DNA of 64,000 nucleotides from Glycocaulis albus. Its GTDB lineage: Bacteria; Pseudomonadota; Alphaproteobacteria; Caulobacterales; Maricaulaceae. Location of the stretch: the NCBI RefSeq assembly GCF_014639075.1, contig NZ_BMFS01000003.1:186001-250000 (forward strand), given 5' to 3'. Position numbers and translations under genes: made by a program. Numbering within the stretch: position 1 is the first letter of the stretch; every line of letters starts with the position of its first letter. Under the pieces are notes generated by a model. It was not told where the DNA came from. It saw only the letters and a list, made by a program, of their open reading frames with translations, and searched no databases. Shown piece by piece: positions 1-9,938 of the stretch.

Positions 1-773
1 GTGGCGGCAGCGAAGCCATTGAGGGCGCGGTGAAGGGCAACCCAGTGGGGGAGGCGGCTGCCTGGCTCTACTCGGCCGTGGTCGCGCCATTTGTTGATTT
101 CATCGTGCGCTATCGCTGGATCGCGCTGCTTATCCTCACCCTGATCGGTGCCTACCGGCTCAATGATTTCGTACTCGGCTTCATGGCCTATCCCTTCTAT
201 GTGGATATGGGCTATACGCTGTCCGAAATCGGCGCTGTTTCAAAGGTTTACGGCGTATTTGCCATGCTGGGCGGCGCCATGCTCGCCGGCATTGCCGCCA
301 CGCGCTGGGGTGTCTATCCGGTGCTGATGGTGGGCGCGATCATCAGCGCGGTATCCGCGCTGGCCTTCACCTGGCTGGCGCTTGTCCAGCCGACCGGCGA
401 GATCACGCTGGTCAATGGGGTGGCCATGACGCCCTGGCCGCAGGAAAAAGACCCGTCCATTCTATTTCTGACGCTGGCCATCACGGCAGAGAACGTGGCC
501 GGCGGCTGGGCTGGCACAGCCCTCATCGCCTATATGTCGAGCCTGACCAACCGGGCCTTCTCGGCGACGCAATACGCGCTCTTCAGTTCTTTCTACGCGC
601 TGCCGGGCAAGCTCTTTGGCGGGTTTTCCGGCATCATGGTGGACTCTCTTGGCTATGCCAATTTCTTCACCACCACCGCCCTCATCGGCGCGCCAGCGGT
701 ATTGCTGGTGTGGATCGTAATGCGCTGGCGGGCCGCGCGCGAGGTCGCCGCCCACAAGCCCCAGATCAGCTAG
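1..773 (+). CDS. MFS permease, AmpG-like, C-terminal part (5' end outside window)
   Basis: The reading frame is open to the left edge, so this is the C-terminal half of a longer gene; a GTG at position 30 is only an internal codon. About 247 visible residues hold roughly five to six hydrophobic segments, ending in a basic cytoplasmic tail (VMRWRAAREVAAHKPQIS). The sequence resembles the second half of AmpG-type major facilitator permeases, which import anhydro-muropeptides for cell-wall recycling; a family signature is the region around GLMAGIAATRWGV-like glycine-rich loops and the stretch SSLTNRAFSATQYALFSS, where ATQYALFSS is very typical of AmpG. The substrate is inferred from that similarity. 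Its stop codon overlaps the convergent malic enzyme gene by 8 nt. Confidence 0.75.
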   Translation, partial: GGSEAIEGAVKGNPVGEAAAWLYSAVVAPFVDFIVRYRWIALLILTLIGAYRLNDFVLGFMAYPFYVDMGYTLSEIGAVSKVYGVFAMLGGAMLAGIAATRWGVYPVLMVGAIISAVSALAFTWLALVQPTGEITLVNGVAMTPWPQEKDPSILFLTLAITAENVAGGWAGTALIAYMSSLTNRAFSATQYALFSSFYALPGKLFGGFSGIMVDSLGYANFFTTTALIGAPAVLLVWIVMRWRAAREVAAHKPQIS

Positions 774-3054
774 CGCTCACCGCGCTCTTCTCCGCCGACA
801 GGTCATGCGCAGCCAGGGCCGCGAGGGTGAGGATATCGGCCACGCCCGCACCGAGGCGCGCGATCTGGACCGGCTTTTCCAGACCCACCAGCATCGGGCC
901 CAGAACGGTTGCCCCGCCTGCGGCGCGTAGCAGCTTGGTGGAGATGGAGGCTGAATGGATGGCCGGCATGATCAGCACATTGGCCGGGCCGGTCAGGCGC
1001 GAGAACGGGTAAAGCCGGGTATGGTCAGGGTCGAGCGCCACGTCAGCGTTCATCTCGCCCTCGTACTCGAAATCGGGATTGCGCGCATCGAGCAGGCGGA
1101 CCGCCTCCTGGATTTTCTCCGAGCGCTCCCCGGCCGGATTGCCAAAGGTGGAGTAGGAAAGCAGCGCCACGCGCGGCTCCACCCCGAAGCGGCGCGCGGC
1201 GGCCGCCGCCTCGCACGCCATGTCGGCCATGGCTTCAGCGCTTGGAAACTCGGTGACATTGGTGTCGGCGATAAAAAGCGTGCGGCCGCGTGAGAGCACG
1301 AGCGACATGCCCATCACCCGCTCGCCGGGCTTGGGGTCCAGCGCCATCTGCACGTCCGCCAGCGCTTGCGCATAATTGCGCGTGGTGCCGGTGACCAGGC
1401 CATGGGCATCGCCCAGCGCCACCATGCAGGCGGCAAACACGTTGCGGTCATTATTGACCATGCGCTGCACGTCGCGTTTGAGATAGCCCTGCCTTTGCAG
1501 GCGGGCGAACAGCCAGTCGGCATACACCGCATTATGATCTGACAGGCGCGCATTGACGATCTCGATCCCGTCTTCAGGCACGCCGACAAGGCGCATATTG
1601 GCCCTGGTCGTTTCCTCCCGGCCGACCAGCACCGCCTTGCCGAGGCCTTGCGTCTGGAAGGCATGGGCGGCGCGGATGACGGTCGGCTCCTCGCCTTCGG
1701 CGAAGACAATCGTCTTGCGGTCGGCCGAGCGCACTTCCTCGTGCAGGGCCTGCAAAATGGCCGCTGTCGGATCGAGGCGCTGGGCGAGGGTCGCCTTGTA
1801 GGCCTCCATGTCCGCGATAGGGCGGCGGGCAACGCCTGAATCCATCGCGGCCTGCGCCACATAAGGGGGCACATGGCTGATCAGGCGCGGATCGAACGGG
1901 GCCGGGATGATATAATCCTTGCCGAAGCTCGGGCGTGATCCGTGATAGGCGGCCGCCACCTCGTCGGGCACATCCTCTCGCGCCAGCTCGGCCAGTGCGC
2001 GGGCAGCAGCAACCTTCATTTCCTCGTTGATCGTGCGCGCGCGCACATCCAGCGCGCCGCGGAAGATGTAAGGAAAGCCCAGCACATTATTGACCTGATT
2101 GGGATAATCGGACCGGCCTGTGGCCATGATCGCGTCCGATCGCGCCTCACGCACCTCTTCAGGCGTGATTTCGGGGTCCGGGTTCGCCATCGCGAAGATG
2201 ATCGGGTCGGCGGCCATGGATTTCACCATGGCCTTGGTCACTGCACCTTTCACCGACAGGCCGATAAAGCAGTCGGCCCCGTCCAGAGCCTCTTCCAGCG
2301 TGCGGCGGTCCGTATCGGCAGCATGGGCCGATTTCCACTGGTTCATGCCGTTGGGACGGCCCTTCCAGATGACGCCCTTGGTGTCACACAGGATGGCGTT
2401 GTCATGGGCAACACCCATGGACTTGATCAGCTCCAGCACGGCAATGCCGGCCGCACCCGCCCCATTCACGACGACCTTGAGGTCCTTGATGTCGCGGCCC
2501 GAAAGCTCGCAGGCATTGATAATGCCGGCCGCTGTGATGATCGCCGTGCCGTGCTGGTCGTCATGGAAGACGGGAATGTCGAGCAGTTCGCGCAGGCGCT
2601 CCTCGATGATGAAGCAGTCCGGCCCCTTGATATCTTCCAGATTGATGCCGCCGAACGTGTTGCCAAAGCGGCGTACGCATTCGACGAAGGCTTCAGGGTC
2701 GTCTTCCTCGACCTCGATATCAATGGCGTCGATATCGGCAAAGCGCTTGAAGAGAACAGCCTTGCCTTCCATCACCGGCTTGGAGGCGGCCGGCCCCAGA
2801 TCACCCAGTCCCAGAATCGCCGTGCCATTGGAGATGACGGCGACGAAATTGCCCTTGGAGGTGTAGTCATACACCGCATCCGGATTGGCGTGGATCGCCT
2901 TTACCGGCGCCGCGACACCAGGGCTGTAGGCCAGCGAGAGATCACGCTGGGTTGCCATGGGCTTGGTCGCGCGCAGGGCGATCTTTCCGGCCGGTGCCTG
3001 GCGGTGAAAGGCCAGGGCTTCTTCGTCATCCACGCGCGGCTTGCGATCAGTCAT
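766..3054 (-). CDS. maeB: NADP-dependent malic enzyme with C-terminal phosphotransacetylase-like domain
   Basis: 762 residues. It oxidatively decarboxylates malate to pyruvate, linking the TCA cycle to acetyl-CoA and NADPH supply. The N-terminal about 430 residues are the malic enzyme catalytic and NAD-binding region (KGNFVAVISNGTAILGLGDLG, DDQHGTAI, VVNGAGAAGIAVLEL dinucleotide fold). The C-terminal about 320 residues resemble phosphate acetyltransferase (KTIVFAEGEEPTVIRAA, then ADVALDP...FPFSRLTGPANVLIMP). This is the usual bacterial MaeB hybrid, in which the PTA-like domain is thought to be regulatory. The start at 3054 (MTDRKPRV) was chosen because family members begin there; an in-frame ATG at 3150 would add a non-conserved 32-residue lead. 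The gene is convergent with the MFS permease and divergent from mutS. Confidence 0.95.
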   Translation of the reverse strand: MTDRKPRVDDEEALAFHRQAPAGKIALRATKPMATQRDLSLAYSPGVAAPVKAIHANPDAVYDYTSKGNFVAVISNGTAILGLGDLGPAASKPVMEGKAVLFKRFADIDAIDIEVEEDDPEAFVECVRRFGNTFGGINLEDIKGPDCFIIEERLRELLDIPVFHDDQHGTAIITAAGIINACELSGRDIKDLKVVVNGAGAAGIAVLELIKSMGVAHDNAILCDTKGVIWKGRPNGMNQWKSAHAADTDRRTLEEALDGADCFIGLSVKGAVTKAMVKSMAADPIIFAMANPDPEITPEEVREARSDAIMATGRSDYPNQVNNVLGFPYIFRGALDVRARTINEEMKVAAARALAELAREDVPDEVAAAYHGSRPSFGKDYIIPAPFDPRLISHVPPYVAQAAMDSGVARRPIADMEAYKATLAQRLDPTAAILQALHEEVRSADRKTIVFAEGEEPTVIRAAHAFQTQGLGKAVLVGREETTRANMRLVGVPEDGIEIVNARLSDHNAVYADWLFARLQRQGYLKRDVQRMVNNDRNVFAACMVALGDAHGLVTGTTRNYAQALADVQMALDPKPGERVMGMSLVLSRGRTLFIADTNVTEFPSAEAMADMACEAAAAARRFGVEPRVALLSYSTFGNPAGERSEKIQEAVRLLDARNPDFEYEGEMNADVALDPDHTRLYPFSRLTGPANVLIMPAIHSASISTKLLRAAGGATVLGPMLVGLEKPVQIARLGAGVADILTLAALAAHDLSAEKSAVSAS

Positions 3055-3202
3055 GAGGGGTCCGTCATCTGGGTCGGGTTGGAGGCTCCGGCCAAGCCTA
3101 GACGCTCCGCCACCCAAAGCGAAAGCCTGTTTAGCCAGCGCAAAAGACACAGGCTCTGGCCTCGCCCCTTGCGGGCAGGAGGCGGAGGGTTAATTTGGCG
3201 CC

Positions 3203-5896
3203 ATGAGCCCGGACGCCAGCGCCCCATCCGATATCGCCAGCCGCACCTTCCCCAGCGCGGAAGGGGCGACGCCCATGATGGCGCAATTTCTCAGCCTTCG
3301 CGCGCAAGTGCCTGCTGAAGCACTGCTTTTCTACCGGATGGGCGATTTCTACGAGCTGTTCTTTGATGATGCAGTGCGCGCCGCGGCGGCGCTGGACATC
3401 ACGCTGACAAAGCGCGGCGAGCATCAGGGCGAGCCGATCGCCATGTGCGGGGTGCCGGTCCACAACGCGCAAATCTATCTGTCCCGCCTGATCCGGGCGG
3501 GCTTCAAGGTCGCCATTGGCGAGCAGGTTGAAGACCCGGCGGAAGCCAAGAAACGCGGATCGAAATCCGTGGTCGAGCGCGCCATCACCCGCATCGTCAC
3601 CCCGGGCACTTTGAGCGAGGATGATCTGCTCGATGCGCGCAAATCCAACCGGCTGGCCGCTCTGGCACGAGGCGCCGCCGGAGACATGGCGCTCGCCTTT
3701 GCCGATATTTCCGACGGCAGTTTCGGCTCGATCCGGCTCGAGCCCGGCGATATGGAGGCCGAGCTTGCCGCCCTGCAACCGGCTGAATTGCTGGTGCTGG
3801 ATGATGATGCGCGCACGCTGGCGCCGATCCTGGCCGGCACCACGATCACGGCGCGTCCGAAGGCCAAGTTCGAAGCGGGGTCTGCCGAGCGGCGGCTGAA
3901 CACCCATTTCGGCACGCTGAGCCTTGAGGGATTTGGTGATTTCTCGAAGGCGGAGCTTGGCGCGCTGGGCTGTCTTCTGGACTATCTGGAGCTGTCGCAG
4001 GCCGGGGCGGCGCCCAAGCTTGCCCCGCCGCGCCATTTTGAAGCCGGGGGCTGGCTCGCCATCGATCCGGCGGCGCGGGCAAGCCTGGAGATCGACCGCA
4101 CCCTTCAGGGTCAGCGCAAGGGCTCGCTGCTGGATGCCATAGACCGCACGGTTACCGCGCCGGGCGCGCGCCTTCTGGCCGAGCAGCTTTCACGCCCGTC
4201 CGCAAGCCGGGCCGGGATCGAGGCGCGTCTTGATGCGGTGGCCTTTCTGCACGAGCAGGCAGGTTTGCGCGATGCGTTGCGCGACAGCCTGAAAAGCGCG
4301 GGCGATCCGGCGCGCGCCCTGTCCCGGCTGTGCCTGGAACGCGGAGGGCCACGCGATCTGCTTGCACTGGCGCGCGCCCTGAAAGAGGGCGAGCGGATCA
4401 ATGCCGCCTTCGCGCGACTTGGCCGTGACAGCCTGCCCGCCGCGATTTCAGGTGCACTGGAGGCGATATCGCTCGCCGCCCGGCCCGAACTGGCAAGCCT
4501 TGTCGACCAGCTCTCCCGCGCGCTGGTCGAAGAGCCGCCCTTGCTGACACGCGATGGCGGCTTCGTGGCGCAAGGATGGGATCCGGCGCTCGATGAGCTG
4601 CGGACCCTGAAAGACCAGTCGCGCCGCGTCGTGGCGGGCCTGCAAAAGACCTATGCCGATCAGACCGGCATTACGGGTCTGAAGGTGAAGCACAATAATG
4701 TGCTGGGTTATTTCATCGAGGTCAGCGCGCGCCATGGCGAGACAATGATGGGGGTGGAGCCCTTCATCCATCGCCAGACCATGGCGAATGCCGTGCGCTT
4801 TACCACCACGGAGCTGGGCGAGCTGGAGTCGAAAATCGCCTCTGCCGGCTCGCGCGCCGTCGCGCTGGAGCTGGAAATATTCGCGCAGTTCTGCGGCAGG
4901 GTCGAAGGCCTTGCCGATGCCATACGGGCAGCCGGCGAAGCACTGGCCGCGCTGGATGTGTGGGCGGCTGCCGCGCACTGGGCCGTGGAGACGGGCGCGT
5001 GCAGGCCCGAGATCACGGACGGGGCGGAGCTCTTCATCGAAGGCGGGCGCCATCCGGTGGTGGAGCAGGCCCTGACCCGGACGGGCGAGGCGCGCTTCAC
5101 CCCGAATGACTGCCAGCTGGATGCAGACGGCAAGGCCGCCAGGCGACTGCTGCTGGTCACGGGGCCGAACATGGCCGGCAAATCCACCTTCCTGCGCCAG
5201 TGCGCGATCATCGTCATCATGGCGCAGGCGGGCCTGTTCGTTCCCGCACGAACGGTCAGGCTGGGACTGGTGGACCGATTGTTCTCGCGCGTGGGCGCCG
5301 CCGATGATCTGGCGCGCGGTCGCTCCACCTTCATGGCGGAGATGATCGAGACGGCGGCCATACTCAATCAGGCCACCCCGAAAAGCCTGGTCATACTGGA
5401 CGAGATCGGGCGCGGCACCTCCACCTGGGACGGGCTTTCCATCGCCTGGGCCACGGTAGAGCATCTGCATGCGGTCAATCGCTGCCGGGCGCTGTTTGCC
5501 ACGCACTACCACGAGCTGACGCGGCTGGCCGACGAGCTGGACGCGACCGGCAATGTTTCGCTGAAAGCGCGCGAGTGGAAGGGCGAGCTGGTCTTCCTGC
5601 ATGAGGTCGGCAGCGGTCCAGCCGACCGTTCGTACGGGGTAGAGGTTGCACGTCGTGCCGGCCTGCCCCATGCAGCGGTGCGCCGGGCACAATCCATCCT
5701 GTCAAAGCTGGAGTCCGATGGCAGCCCGGCAGCGGCTCTGGCCGAACTGCCGCTGTTTTCGGCGCAGGCGCCGGCCGCGCCGCCCAAGCCATCGAAGGCA
5801 CTGGAGCGCCTCAAATCCATTGATCCCGATGCGCTGAGCCCGCGCGAGGCGCTGGACGCGCTCTATGCGCTCAAAAATCTGACCGAAGAAGACTGA
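3203..5896 (+). CDS. mutS: DNA mismatch repair protein MutS
   Basis: 897 residues, normal for alphaproteobacterial MutS. It recognises base mismatches and small loops as a dimer and, through its ABC-type ATPase, starts methyl-independent or MutL-dependent repair. The N-terminal mismatch-binding domain carries the Phe-X-Glu motif in [14 protein letters not shown]. The C-terminal ATPase shows Walker A ([14 protein letters not shown]), Walker B with signature ([15 protein letters not shown]) and the TH-box (ATHYHEL). The last residues ([12 protein letters not shown]) match the usual MutS tail. It diverges from maeB across a 148 bp gap. A DUF2855 gene follows 43 nt downstream on the same strand, then glnD, so read-through is possible but not shown. 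Confidence 0.98.
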   Translation: MSPDASAPSDIASRTFPSAEGATPMMAQFLSLRAQVPAEALLFYRMGDFYELFFDDAVRAAAALDITLTKRGEHQGEPIAMCGVPVHNAQIYLSRLIRAGFKVAIGEQVEDPAEAKKRGSKSVVERAITRIVTPGTLSEDDLLDARKSNRLAALARGAAGDMALAFADISDGSFGSIRLEPGDMEAELAALQPAELLVLDDDARTLAPILAGTTITARPKAKFEAGSAERRLNTHFGTLSLEGFGDFSKAELGALGCLLDYLELSQAGAAPKLAPPRHFEAGGWLAIDPAARASLEIDRTLQGQRKGSLLDAIDRTVTAPGARLLAEQLSRPSASRAGIEARLDAVAFLHEQAGLRDALRDSLKSAGDPARALSRLCLERGGPRDLLALARALKEGERINAAFARLGRDSLPAAISGALEAISLAARPELASLVDQLSRALVEEPPLLTRDGGFVAQGWDPALDELRTLKDQSRRVVAGLQKTYADQTGITGLKVKHNNVLGYFIEVSARHGETMMGVEPFIHRQTMANAVRFTTTELGELESKIASAGSRAVALELEIFAQFCGRVEGLADAIRAAGEALAALDVWAAAAHWAVETGACRPEITDGAELFIEGGRHPVVEQALTRTGEARFTPNDCQLDADGKAARRLLLVTGPNMAGKSTFLRQCAIIVIMAQAGLFVPARTVRLGLVDRLFSRVGAADDLARGRSTFMAEMIETAAILNQATPKSLVILDEIGRGTSTWDGLSIAWATVEHLHAVNRCRALFATHYHELTRLADELDATGNVSLKAREWKGELVFLHEVGSGPADRSYGVEVARRAGLPHAAVRRAQSILSKLESDGSPAAALAELPLFSAQAPAAPPKPSKALERLKSIDPDALSPREALDALYALKNLTEED

Positions 5897-5939
5897 ACGC
5901 CAGACTGGCGATACCCCGCATTGCAAAGAGGAGACCGGC

Positions 5940-7031
5940 ATGGTCTGGGCACTGAGCATTGATCGCAGCGACATCACGAAGGCCAGCCTGGTGGAGGAGG
6001 CCCCGCGCCCCTTGCAGGCCGGCGAGGTGCGCCTCGCCGTGCGCCGTTTTGCCCTGACGGCCAATAATATCACCTATGCCGCCTTTGGTGAGGCGATGGG
6101 CTATTGGCGTTTCTTTCCGGGCGCAGACGGGGGCGGGCGCCTGCCGGTCTGGGGATTTGCCGAAATAAGCGAGAGCCGCCGCGAGGGCCTGAAAGCCGGT
6201 GAACGGGTCTATGGCTATCTGCCTGCTGCCAGTGAGCTGATCGTCACGCCGGGCAAGATCCGCCCCGAAAGCTTCGTCGACTTCGCCGCCCACCGCGCAG
6301 AACTGCCAGCGGTCTATAACCGCTATGAGCGCTGCGCCGCGATTCCCGCTTACGACCCGGCGCGAGAGGCCGCCCAGATGGTCTTGCAGCCCCTGTTTCT
6401 CACATCCTTCCTGATCGATGCCTGGCTGCGCGATGCCGAGTTCTTCGGCGCACAGCGGATCGCCCTGACCAGCGCGTCGAGCAAGACGGCGCTGGCGCTG
6501 GCATTCCTGCTAACGCGCAGCAAGCCCTCGGGTTTGCGCATCGAGGGGCTGACCTCGGCGCGCAATGCCGCCTTCGTGGACGCCAGCGGGCTTTATGATG
6601 ATGTCATCGCCTATGAGGACATCGGGTCGATGGACCCGGAACCGGCGCGGCTGATCGTCGATTTTGCCGGCTCGGCAGAGGTGAACCGCGCGCTGCACAC
6701 CCATGCGGGGGAAAGACTGAAAGCCAATATCCGCGTTGGCGGGGCGCACTGGGATGACAGCACGCCCGCACGGGGCCTTCCGGGCCCGAAGCCGGTCTTC
6801 TTCTTCGCACCTGACCATGCCCGCGACCGGATATCCCAATGGGGGCCCGACGGGTTCGCCAGGCGGCAGGGCGAGGCCTGGTCCAGCTTCGTGTCTGCGG
6901 CGGACACTCTTCTGGCCTGGCGCAGCCTTGAAGGCGCCGAAGCGGCACTGGACGCCTACGGGGCACTGGTGCAAGGCGAGGTGCCGGCCCGAGAGGCGCT
7001 CGTGGTGGAGGTGGAGGTGAAGGAGCGCTAA
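5940..7031 (+). CDS. DUF2855 family protein
   Basis: 363 residues, matching the usual length of DUF2855 proteins. The N-terminal part (LQAGEVRLAVRRFALTANNITYAAFG, then YWRFFP and PVWGFAEI) resembles the GroES-like half of medium-chain dehydrogenase/reductases, and the middle (RIALTSASSKTALALAFLL) resembles a nucleotide-binding fold with a degenerate glycine-rich loop. Family members are annotated only by the DUF name; a quinone-oxidoreductase-like activity is conceivable but not demonstrated. A good RBS (aaagaggag) lies just upstream of the ATG. It sits between mutS and glnD on the same strand, with no functional link obvious from that position. Confidence 0.8.
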   Translation: MVWALSIDRSDITKASLVEEAPRPLQAGEVRLAVRRFALTANNITYAAFGEAMGYWRFFPGADGGGRLPVWGFAEISESRREGLKAGERVYGYLPAASELIVTPGKIRPESFVDFAAHRAELPAVYNRYERCAAIPAYDPAREAAQMVLQPLFLTSFLIDAWLRDAEFFGAQRIALTSASSKTALALAFLLTRSKPSGLRIEGLTSARNAAFVDASGLYDDVIAYEDIGSMDPEPARLIVDFAGSAEVNRALHTHAGERLKANIRVGGAHWDDSTPARGLPGPKPVFFFAPDHARDRISQWGPDGFARRQGEAWSSFVSAADTLLAWRSLEGAEAALDAYGALVQGEVPAREALVVEVEVKER

Positions 7032-7111
7032 CCCACCGCGCTTCCCCCACTAAAGCACATAAAACAAAAGGATGGCTGACGGACGCTCCCGAAAAGCGTA
7101 AGACGCTCCCC

Positions 7112-9934
7112 ATGCGCTTATCTGCCCTTCCCGCCTCACTTGACGGCCTGCGCCTGCGCGCGGAGCTGGCTGCTGCCACCCGTGAGGGATGGGAACAGCC
7201 TGCCGCACGTCAGGCCGGTATCGGCCGGCTGAAGAAATTCATAACGGCCGGGCGCGCCCATGCCGCCAGCAAGCTGGACGGCAGAGGCGGCGGGCTGGAG
7301 GCAGCGCGTGCGCTTTCAGGCGTGATGAATGCAGCCATCCGCGCCCTGTTCGATTCGGTTGCCACCGATTTCGACGAGGCGGGCGCCACCGCGCCGGGCC
7401 TTGCCGTGTGCGCTCTGGGCGGGTGGGGCGCAGGCGAGCTCGCCCCGCAATCGGATATCGACCTGCTCTTCCTCACCGGCACGCCGCCACGCGAGGGCGC
7501 CGAGGCGATCGTGGAGCGCATGCTCTATGTTCTGTGGGATTGCGGGCTCAATATCGGCGGCGGCGCCATCCGCACCGTGGATGAAGCCCTGGCGCTGGCG
7601 GCCGATGACGTCTCGGAGCGCACAGCGCTTCTGGATCTTCGCTGGGTATCTGGCGATGAGCGCCTGGTGAGCACGCTGCGGCTGAAATTCGACCGCGCCC
7701 ACCGGGTTCAGGAGGCCATTGCCCCCTTCATCGCCGCCAAGCTGTCCGAGCGCGATACGCGCGTCGACCGGCAGGGCGATAGCCGCTATGCGGTCGAGCC
7801 CAATATCAAGGACGGCAAGGGCGCATTGCGCGACCTGCAAACCCTGCGCTGGCTGGCACAAGTGCTCTATGGCAATGACGCCATGGAGCGCTGGGTGGCG
7901 AGCGGCCTTCTGACCGTGAAGGATGTGGAGCGCTATCTGCGCGCGGAAGACTTCTACTGGGCCGTGCGCTTCCACCTGCACACGCTCAATGGCCGCAAGG
8001 ATGACCGGCTCACCTTCGACACCCAGCCGGAGATTTCCGCATTGATGGGCTATGCCGACAGCGAGGAGACGCTGGGCGTTGAAGATTTCATGCGCGACTA
8101 TTTCAAGCGTGCGATTGATGTCGGCGCGCTGACACGCCTTGTCTGTGCCAAGCTGGAAGCCGATGAGCTGAAAGACCCGCCTTCAGGGATTGGCCGCTTC
8201 ATGCCCGCAGACGGCGTGCAGGAAGCCGATGCAGCCCTGGAGGAAGCCGGCTTCGTGATCCGTTCAGGACGGCTGGCCTTTGCCGACCCGTCCCGCGTGG
8301 AGGAAGACCCGGTCCTGATGCTGACCCTGTTCGAGCTGGCCGCCGCGCGCCATCTCGACCTGCATCCGGATGCGGTGGCCCTTGTCTCGCGGTCTCTGCG
8401 CCTTGTGGACGAAAGCCTGCGGCAGGACACGCGCGCGGCACGCAGCTTCTTCGCCATCCTTCTGGAATCCGACGATCCGCGCATGACGCTGCGTGCGATG
8501 ACCGAGGCCGGCCTTCTGGGCGCCTACATCCCCGAGTTCGGGGATATCGTGGCGCGCACCCAGTTCAACATGTATCACCGCTTCACGGTAGATGAGCACA
8601 CGCTCAATGCGCTCGGCCTTCTACGTGAGATCGAGCAGGGCAAGCTGATCGCGGATCACCCGCTGGCGACCCGCATCTTCCCGGAAATCGCCCACAGGCG
8701 CGCCCTGCATCTGGCCGTGCTGCTCCACGATACCGGCAAGGGCAATGGTGATCAGTGTATCGAGGGAGCCGAGCGGGCACGCAGCGCCTGCGAGCGGCTT
8801 GGGATCGAGGAGGCGGAAACAGAGCTGGTGGCCTGGCTGATCGCCAATCATCTGGAGATGAGCGATGCAGCCCAGCGCCGCGATCTTTCCGATCCGCGCA
8901 CCGTGCTCGATTTCGCCGGCCGCGTGGCCAATCTGGAACGCCTGCGCCTTCTGACCGTGCTCACTGTGGTTGACATCCGCGCTGTGGGCCCGGGTGTCTG
9001 GAATGGCTGGAAGGCACAGCTTATCCGCGACCTCTATGAAGCCACAGCCGCCGTGCTGGCGGGCGGCGAGCGCGCTGACGAGGAGGAGGCGCGGGCACGC
9101 CTGCATGCGCGCGCCGACCGGGCCCGCACCCTGTTCCGTAACGAGATGGAGCGGATCGATCCCGGTTTCGGCCAGCGCTGGATCGCCAGCCTGGATGACA
9201 GTTACTGGCTGTCCTTTGCCGAAAGCGACCGCCTGCGCCACGCCGCCTTTGTCCGCTCGGCAGAAAGCCGTGGACGCGAGGTAGCTTGCGGGGTGCGGGT
9301 GGACAAGCGCCGCTCGGCGGCCGAAGTGCTGATACTGGCGCCCGACCGGGACGGACTGTTTGCCGACATCGCCGGCGCACTCGCCCTGGCCGGAGCCAAT
9401 GTTGTCGGCGCGCAGGTGGCCACGACCAGCTGGGGCGCGGCCTTTGACGTATTCTACGTGCAGGAGCAGGGCGGCAAGCCTTATGGCTGGTCGGACCTGC
9501 CAGCGCTCGACCGTCTGCGGGCAAGCGTGGAGGAGGCTGCGCGCACCGGGCTCGGGGGCGAAATCGTCATTCCGGCACGGCGCGTGGCGCGGCGCGAGGC
9601 GGCTTTCACCGTCAGCCCTTACGTCAAGCTGGAAGGTCAGGCAGCCGACGGCGCACTGGTGATAGAGGCGTCGGGCCGTGACCGGCCGGGCCTTCTGCAC
9701 GATCTTGCGCGTGCGGTCACAGATCTGGGGTTTTCCATACAGGCCGCCCGCATTGATGGTTACGGCGAACGGGCGGTGGATGTGTTCTACGTGACCGAAC
9801 AGGGGCGCAAGATAAGCGATCCCGAAAAGGAAAAGGCGCTCGTCAGCGCGATGATGGCCGAGCTCGGATCGGGCGAAGCCGGGGCCAGCGGGGCACCGTC
9901 ACGCCTGCGCGCCGAAGCCAGCGCGGGACGCTGA
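7112..9934 (+). CDS. glnD: [protein-PII] uridylyltransferase / uridylyl-removing enzyme GlnD
   Basis: 940 residues. This bifunctional nitrogen sensor uridylylates PII (GlnB/GlnK) when glutamine is low and removes UMP when it is high. Visible domains: nucleotidyltransferase with GGWGAGELAPQSDIDLLFL (metal-binding D-x-D), a GlnD PII-uridylyltransferase helical region, an HD phosphohydrolase domain (HLAVLLHDTGKG, with a second His later in IANHLEM), and two C-terminal ACT domains (APDRDGLFADIAGAL and GRDRPGLLHDLARAV). No clear Shine-Dalgarno precedes the ATG; the leader instead carries a 9-bp direct repeat (7082-7090 and 7102-7110) of unknown meaning. murJ begins 4 nt after the stop, a pairing seen in many alphaproteobacteria. 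Confidence 0.97.
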   Translation: MRLSALPASLDGLRLRAELAAATREGWEQPAARQAGIGRLKKFITAGRAHAASKLDGRGGGLEAARALSGVMNAAIRALFDSVATDFDEAGATAPGLAVCALGGWGAGELAPQSDIDLLFLTGTPPREGAEAIVERMLYVLWDCGLNIGGGAIRTVDEALALAADDVSERTALLDLRWVSGDERLVSTLRLKFDRAHRVQEAIAPFIAAKLSERDTRVDRQGDSRYAVEPNIKDGKGALRDLQTLRWLAQVLYGNDAMERWVASGLLTVKDVERYLRAEDFYWAVRFHLHTLNGRKDDRLTFDTQPEISALMGYADSEETLGVEDFMRDYFKRAIDVGALTRLVCAKLEADELKDPPSGIGRFMPADGVQEADAALEEAGFVIRSGRLAFADPSRVEEDPVLMLTLFELAAARHLDLHPDAVALVSRSLRLVDESLRQDTRAARSFFAILLESDDPRMTLRAMTEAGLLGAYIPEFGDIVARTQFNMYHRFTVDEHTLNALGLLREIEQGKLIADHPLATRIFPEIAHRRALHLAVLLHDTGKGNGDQCIEGAERARSACERLGIEEAETELVAWLIANHLEMSDAAQRRDLSDPRTVLDFAGRVANLERLRLLTVLTVVDIRAVGPGVWNGWKAQLIRDLYEATAAVLAGGERADEEEARARLHARADRARTLFRNEMERIDPGFGQRWIASLDDSYWLSFAESDRLRHAAFVRSAESRGREVACGVRVDKRRSAAEVLILAPDRDGLFADIAGALALAGANVVGAQVATTSWGAAFDVFYVQEQGGKPYGWSDLPALDRLRASVEEAARTGLGGEIVIPARRVARREAAFTVSPYVKLEGQAADGALVIEASGRDRPGLLHDLARAVTDLGFSIQAARIDGYGERAVDVFYVTEQGRKISDPEKEKALVSAMMAELGSGEAGASGAPSRLRAEASAGR

Positions 9935-9938
9935 CACG

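Noticed and set aside
7082-7110. Direct repeat gacgctccc before glnD as an operator
   Set aside because: Two 9-mers 20 bp apart in GC-rich DNA are compatible with chance; no palindrome or known motif.
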